Under the pieces are notes generated by a model, which worked only from the letters and a program-made list of their open reading frames with translations, was not told where the DNA came from and ran no database searches. A DNA stretch of 64,000 nt. Source: Methylomonas sp. EFPC3 (GTDB taxonomy: Bacteria > Pseudomonadota > Gammaproteobacteria > Methylococcales > Methylomonadaceae). Both the position numbers and the translations under genes were made by a program. The DNA lies in NCBI RefSeq assembly GCF_029643245.1, contig NZ_CP116398.1, positions 434,001 to 498,000 of the forward strand, written 5' to 3'. Positions 61,819 through 64,000 of this stretch are shown here, one piece after another. Position 1 is the stretch's first letter. Each line of letters begins with the position of its first letter.

Positions 61819-61984
61819 ATCGCAGGTCGCCGCCAACCGGCGGCGACGCACATCGGTCTGGCGGAAGCGAAGTCGGTCAGACCTTGGCCGAGCCGGTGCC
61901 TGGCAGGAATACGCAAACTGCGGCAAATGCCATAGTACGTCAGTCATATCACCTAGCAGTTGCACGGTTTTTGTCGAGTCAGTT
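61819..61984. other. Noncoding region after the protease gene
   Basis: A 9-bp GC-rich hairpin GTCGCCGCC-AACC-GGCGGCGAC (61826-61847) follows the stop without a T tract. No gene is supported. Confidence 0.45.
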
Positions 61985-61992
61985 CGAATGTA
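61985..61992 (+). promoter_or_regulatory. CGAATGTA motif, possible activator half site
   Basis: The same octamer lies in the right arm of the inverted repeat at 13221-13230. Both are centred about 34-36 bp upstream of the -24 GG of sigma-54-like promoters of exosortase-substrate genes. Confidence 0.35.
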
Positions 61993-62021
61993 GCCATCCG
62001 TAAATTCTCATGTTTTTATTT

Positions 62022-62037
62022 TGGTATGTGATTTGCA
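62022..62037 (+). promoter_or_regulatory. Sigma-54 (-24/-12) promoter
   Basis: TGGTATGTGATTTGCA matches TGGCACG-N4-TTGCW at TGG, A, G and all of TTGCA, with GG and GC exactly 10 bp apart. It is the best such match in the window. The start point would be near 62047, giving a leader of about 160 nt to 62208. An overlapping CRP-like TGTGA-N6-TCACG (62027-62042) is also present. Confidence 0.6.
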
Positions 62038-62207
62038 TCACGCTTATCGGCTCGTTGTCGAGCCGGTGACGGCAGGGTACGGCTTAGGCCGATGCAGGGA
62101 TGCCGGTACCGCCTGTCCGTGCCGAACAAATTGGAAGATGCAAACTGTGGTATCGCGAAACCGGGGAATTCGCGTGCCGCCGACTAAAAAACATACGAGG
62201 AATTTAA

Positions 62208-63026
62208 ATGAAATTCGCAAAAAAATCCGTTGCCAAACTACTGACCGGCGCGGCTTTGGCGTTAACCGCCAGCCATGCCAGCGCGTTCAGCTTGACCGCG
62301 ATGACTGCCAACGGCCAAGTTGCCACCGTGACGCCCGGATCTTCTTACAGCCATAACGATACCGTGGCCGCTAAAGCCTGGGCCGACGGCGGCGGTCCGG
62401 CCGGTTCCGGTTGGGGTCATACCTCCGACTGGTACCAATTCCAGGTTACCAGTGCCACCGACGTCAAAATCGTGGTCAGCGCCAATAACGCCAATGCCTT
62501 GTTGCACCCCGGCTTTTCAATTTGGTCCGTCAACGGCCCGGTCGACCATTCCAGTGGCGCTCACCGTTACAGCCAGGTCAGCGGCCCGGAAGCGAGCGGC
62601 GGCGCCCATAAAAACCAATGGATGAACGGTTTGGGCGCAGGCACGCCGCCGGCTACCTCGACTCACGTCACCGGTTTCGTCGGTTATTCGAACGGTAACA
62701 GCAATCCGGCCGACAGCAGCTTCACCAACGGCGCCGGTTATGCGGTCGGCAGCGGCAGCGCCGGTGCCAGCCGCGGTACCACAGGCGGTTTGGACTGGGC
62801 GGCCTTGGATCTGGCGAATTTGGCGCCGGGCTACTACATCATGGCCGTCGGCGGCAGTTGCTATACCCAGACCAATTGCGGTACCGCCAACGGTTCCGGC
62901 GGCTGGCTGGCAGGGTCTTATAACGTGCAGATCAATGCCGTTCCGGTCCCAGGCGCAGTTTGGCTATTCGGCAGCGCGCTGTTCGGCATGTTGGGCCTGA
63001 AACGACGCCAAGCGCTATCGGCGTAA
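62208..63026 (+). CDS. Exosortase-sorted (VPVPG-CTERM) secreted protein
   Basis: 272 residues; GAGGAATTT precedes the start. Signal peptide MKFAKKSVAKLLTGAALALT then SHASA. The body is Gly/Ser/Asn-rich beta structure resembling pre-peptidase or DVUA0089-type domains (WYQFQVTSATDVKIVVSANN) and contains a Cys pair (GSCYTQTNCG). The C-terminus VPVPGAVWLFGSALFG and LGLKRRQ is a sorting signal like that of the truncated gene at 1-56. A sigma-54 promoter and a CGAATGTA motif lie upstream. The substrate or partner of the protein is unknown. Confidence 0.82.
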   Translation: MKFAKKSVAKLLTGAALALTASHASAFSLTAMTANGQVATVTPGSSYSHNDTVAAKAWADGGGPAGSGWGHTSDWYQFQVTSATDVKIVVSANNANALLHPGFSIWSVNGPVDHSSGAHRYSQVSGPEASGGAHKNQWMNGLGAGTPPATSTHVTGFVGYSNGNSNPADSSFTNGAGYAVGSGSAGASRGTTGGLDWAALDLANLAPGYYIMAVGGSCYTQTNCGTANGSGGWLAGSYNVQINAVPVPGAVWLFGSALFGMLGLKRRQALSA

Positions 63027-63120
63027 TTCCGTCGTCAATCAACGTTAACGGTCAGACCGCCCAAGGAAGCTCGATTACGGACCAGGACGGTCCGGCCCCG
63101 GCAGGGAAGCCGGGGTTGGC

Positions 63121-63152
63121 GGCCGGGCCGCACATCCCGGCCGATTTTGTTT
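63121..63152 (+). terminator. Terminator-like hairpin
   Basis: GGCCGGG (63121-63127) pairs with CCCGGCC (63136-63142), followed by GATTTTGTTT. It separates the two exosortase-substrate genes and may end the first transcript. Confidence 0.5.
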
Positions 63153-63227
63153 GTCCGGCCCTAAGCCTGAACTCCGGTATCGCCGGGGCCGATTCGGGCG
63201 CAACTTAAAGGCCATTCGGAGACTGAA

Positions 63228-63974
63228 ATGATGAAATATACTTTGTCCGCCACCTTGGCGGCGGTTTTGTCGGCGGCCGCGCCGGCGCAAGCCAATACTC
63301 TGGTGGTCGACGGCACCCTGTTCCGCCAAGCGGGCGGCACCACGTTCGACGTTTGGAACATCACTATCCAAACCGCCGGCAGTTTCAGCGTCAATCTGGC
63401 GGCCTACGAGGCCTCACAGAGTAATGTCGCGACCGCCGGCTATGCGACGGCCGATTTGAACGGTGACGGCGAACTGACCTGGTTGGACCCGGACACCCAC
63501 TGGTATCTGGACGACGGTTCTGCGGGCTTGAGCGCAGCCAACCACTTGGCCCGCTGCGACGACATCGCCAATAACTGCGCCACGGTCAGCAACAGTACCA
63601 TCAGTTTGACATCCCGCAGCCAAGAGCAAGGCGCGGCCGACGGCTCCATCCATTTTCGCCGCGATCCCGCCTTCGACATTGCTTTGGCTGCCGGCGCGTA
63701 TCGTTTCGTAATCGCCGACTATCGGCTGACCGATGCCGAAGCCGCCGCAGGCATCAACAGCGGCGACAGCTTCTCGGCGCCCGGCGGTTACGCCAATCCG
63801 ATTTTGGACTACGCCGATTACCGGATTACCTTCAGTTCCGATACGCTGATTTTCGCCCGCAACGGCAACAGCATTACCGTATCGCAAGTACCGCTGCCGG
63901 GCGCGGTCTGGTTGTTCGGCAGCGTCGTCGCCGGTTGGAGTTTGCGCGCACGGCGTAAAGCCTCGACCGTCTGA
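63228..63974 (+). CDS. Exosortase-sorted (VPLPG-CTERM) secreted protein
   Basis: 248 residues; CGGAGACT precedes the start. Signal peptide MMKYTLSATLAAVLSAAAPAQA. The body has VWNITIQTAGSFSVNLAAYE and an Asp-rich Ca-binding-like loop DLNGDGELTWLDPDTHWYLD, plus two Cys (ARCDDIANNCAT). The C-terminus is VPLPGAVWLFGSVVAG followed by RARRK, a sorting signal. It is the second of two neighbouring exosortase substrates; no sigma-54 element was found in its own upstream gap, so it may be read through from 62208 or use an unrecognised promoter. Confidence 0.82.
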   Translation: MMKYTLSATLAAVLSAAAPAQANTLVVDGTLFRQAGGTTFDVWNITIQTAGSFSVNLAAYEASQSNVATAGYATADLNGDGELTWLDPDTHWYLDDGSAGLSAANHLARCDDIANNCATVSNSTISLTSRSQEQGAADGSIHFRRDPAFDIALAAGAYRFVIADYRLTDAEAAAGINSGDSFSAPGGYANPILDYADYRITFSSDTLIFARNGNSITVSQVPLPGAVWLFGSVVAGWSLRARRKASTV

Positions 63975-64000
63975 CCCGGCCGGGCTTGGACCTAGCGGAC

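Noticed and set aside
62027..62042. CRP site TGTGA-N6-TCACG
   Set aside because: Not used as the main call because it overlaps a better-supported sigma-54 promoter; one mismatch in the second half. It may be coincidental.

Overview
The window most likely comes from a gammaproteobacterial methanotroph of the Methylomonas/Methylobacter kind. This is inferred from gene content: serine-cycle genes (serine-glyoxylate aminotransferase, malyl-CoA lyase, malate thiokinase alpha and beta), many exosortase-sorted surface proteins with C-terminal VPLPA/VPEPG signals, a large secreted diheme peroxidase, and a split B12-dependent ribonucleotide reductase. Most genes look moderately GC-rich. The stretch around 17.6-19.2 kb and the gene at 43.9-44.6 kb are clearly AT-richer and look acquired. 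I saw no rRNA, tRNA, CRISPR array, phage or complete insertion sequence.

Layout. 0-3.4 kb: the end of one exosortase substrate, a diheme cytochrome c peroxidase-like protein and a second exosortase substrate. 3.5-7.4 kb (minus strand): a D-2-hydroxyacid dehydrogenase, a membrane-anchored J-like protein, a small secreted protein and serine-glyoxylate aminotransferase. 7.6-13.1 kb: a beta-propeller/UnbV/HEAT protein overlapping by 4 bp a membrane pentaheme cytochrome. 13.3-30.3 kb: a secreted-protein region with a PEP-CTERM protein, a 1082-residue Ig/Cys-rich protein whose reading frame breaks at a G6 tract, two AT-rich small genes, a 139-bp MITE-like element, a DsbA-like thiol oxidoreductase, a 3253-residue Ig-repeat protein carrying a 2922-bp DNA tandem repeat (2.2 copies), and a lipoprotein.

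30.6-33.9 kb: mclA-mtkA-mtkB behind a recognisable promoter and closed by a terminator. 33.9-38.5 kb: a SNF2 helicase. 38.7-42.9 kb: two NrdR-box-like sites, then nrdJa, a DUF4160/DUF2442 pair, nrdJb, and a DUF4258/YgiT toxin-antitoxin-like pair, all on one strand. 42.9-47.2 kb: a repeat-rich accessory stretch with a possible small hydrophobic peptide gene, composite repeats around a lipoprotein gene, a YaiI-family gene with a degenerate copy of its 3' end, and a GIY-YIG-like protein. 47.2-52 kb: small proteins including a Cys/His/Asp papain-like protein and an HESGH membrane protein. 52-60 kb: a lone PilB/GspE ATPase, a PEP-CTERM protein, a P2-type cation ATPase, a lipoprotein and a CorA transporter. 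60.3-64 kb: a subtilisin-like protease and two more exosortase substrates.

The most coherent hidden signal is regulatory. Four genes for exosortase-type or sorting-like secreted proteins (starts at 5933-, 13314+, 54708- and 62208+) each have a sigma-54 -24/-12-like element at a sensible distance. Two of these share the octamer CGAATGTA about 35 bp further upstream. This fits the known RpoN/PrsK-PrsR control of PEP-CTERM genes and suggests a small surface-protein regulon spread over the window. The second candidate system is the 14-30 kb secreted-protein cluster, whose architecture (modular secreted protein, divergent Cys-rich C-terminus, small AT-rich downstream genes) resembles polymorphic toxin-immunity loci.
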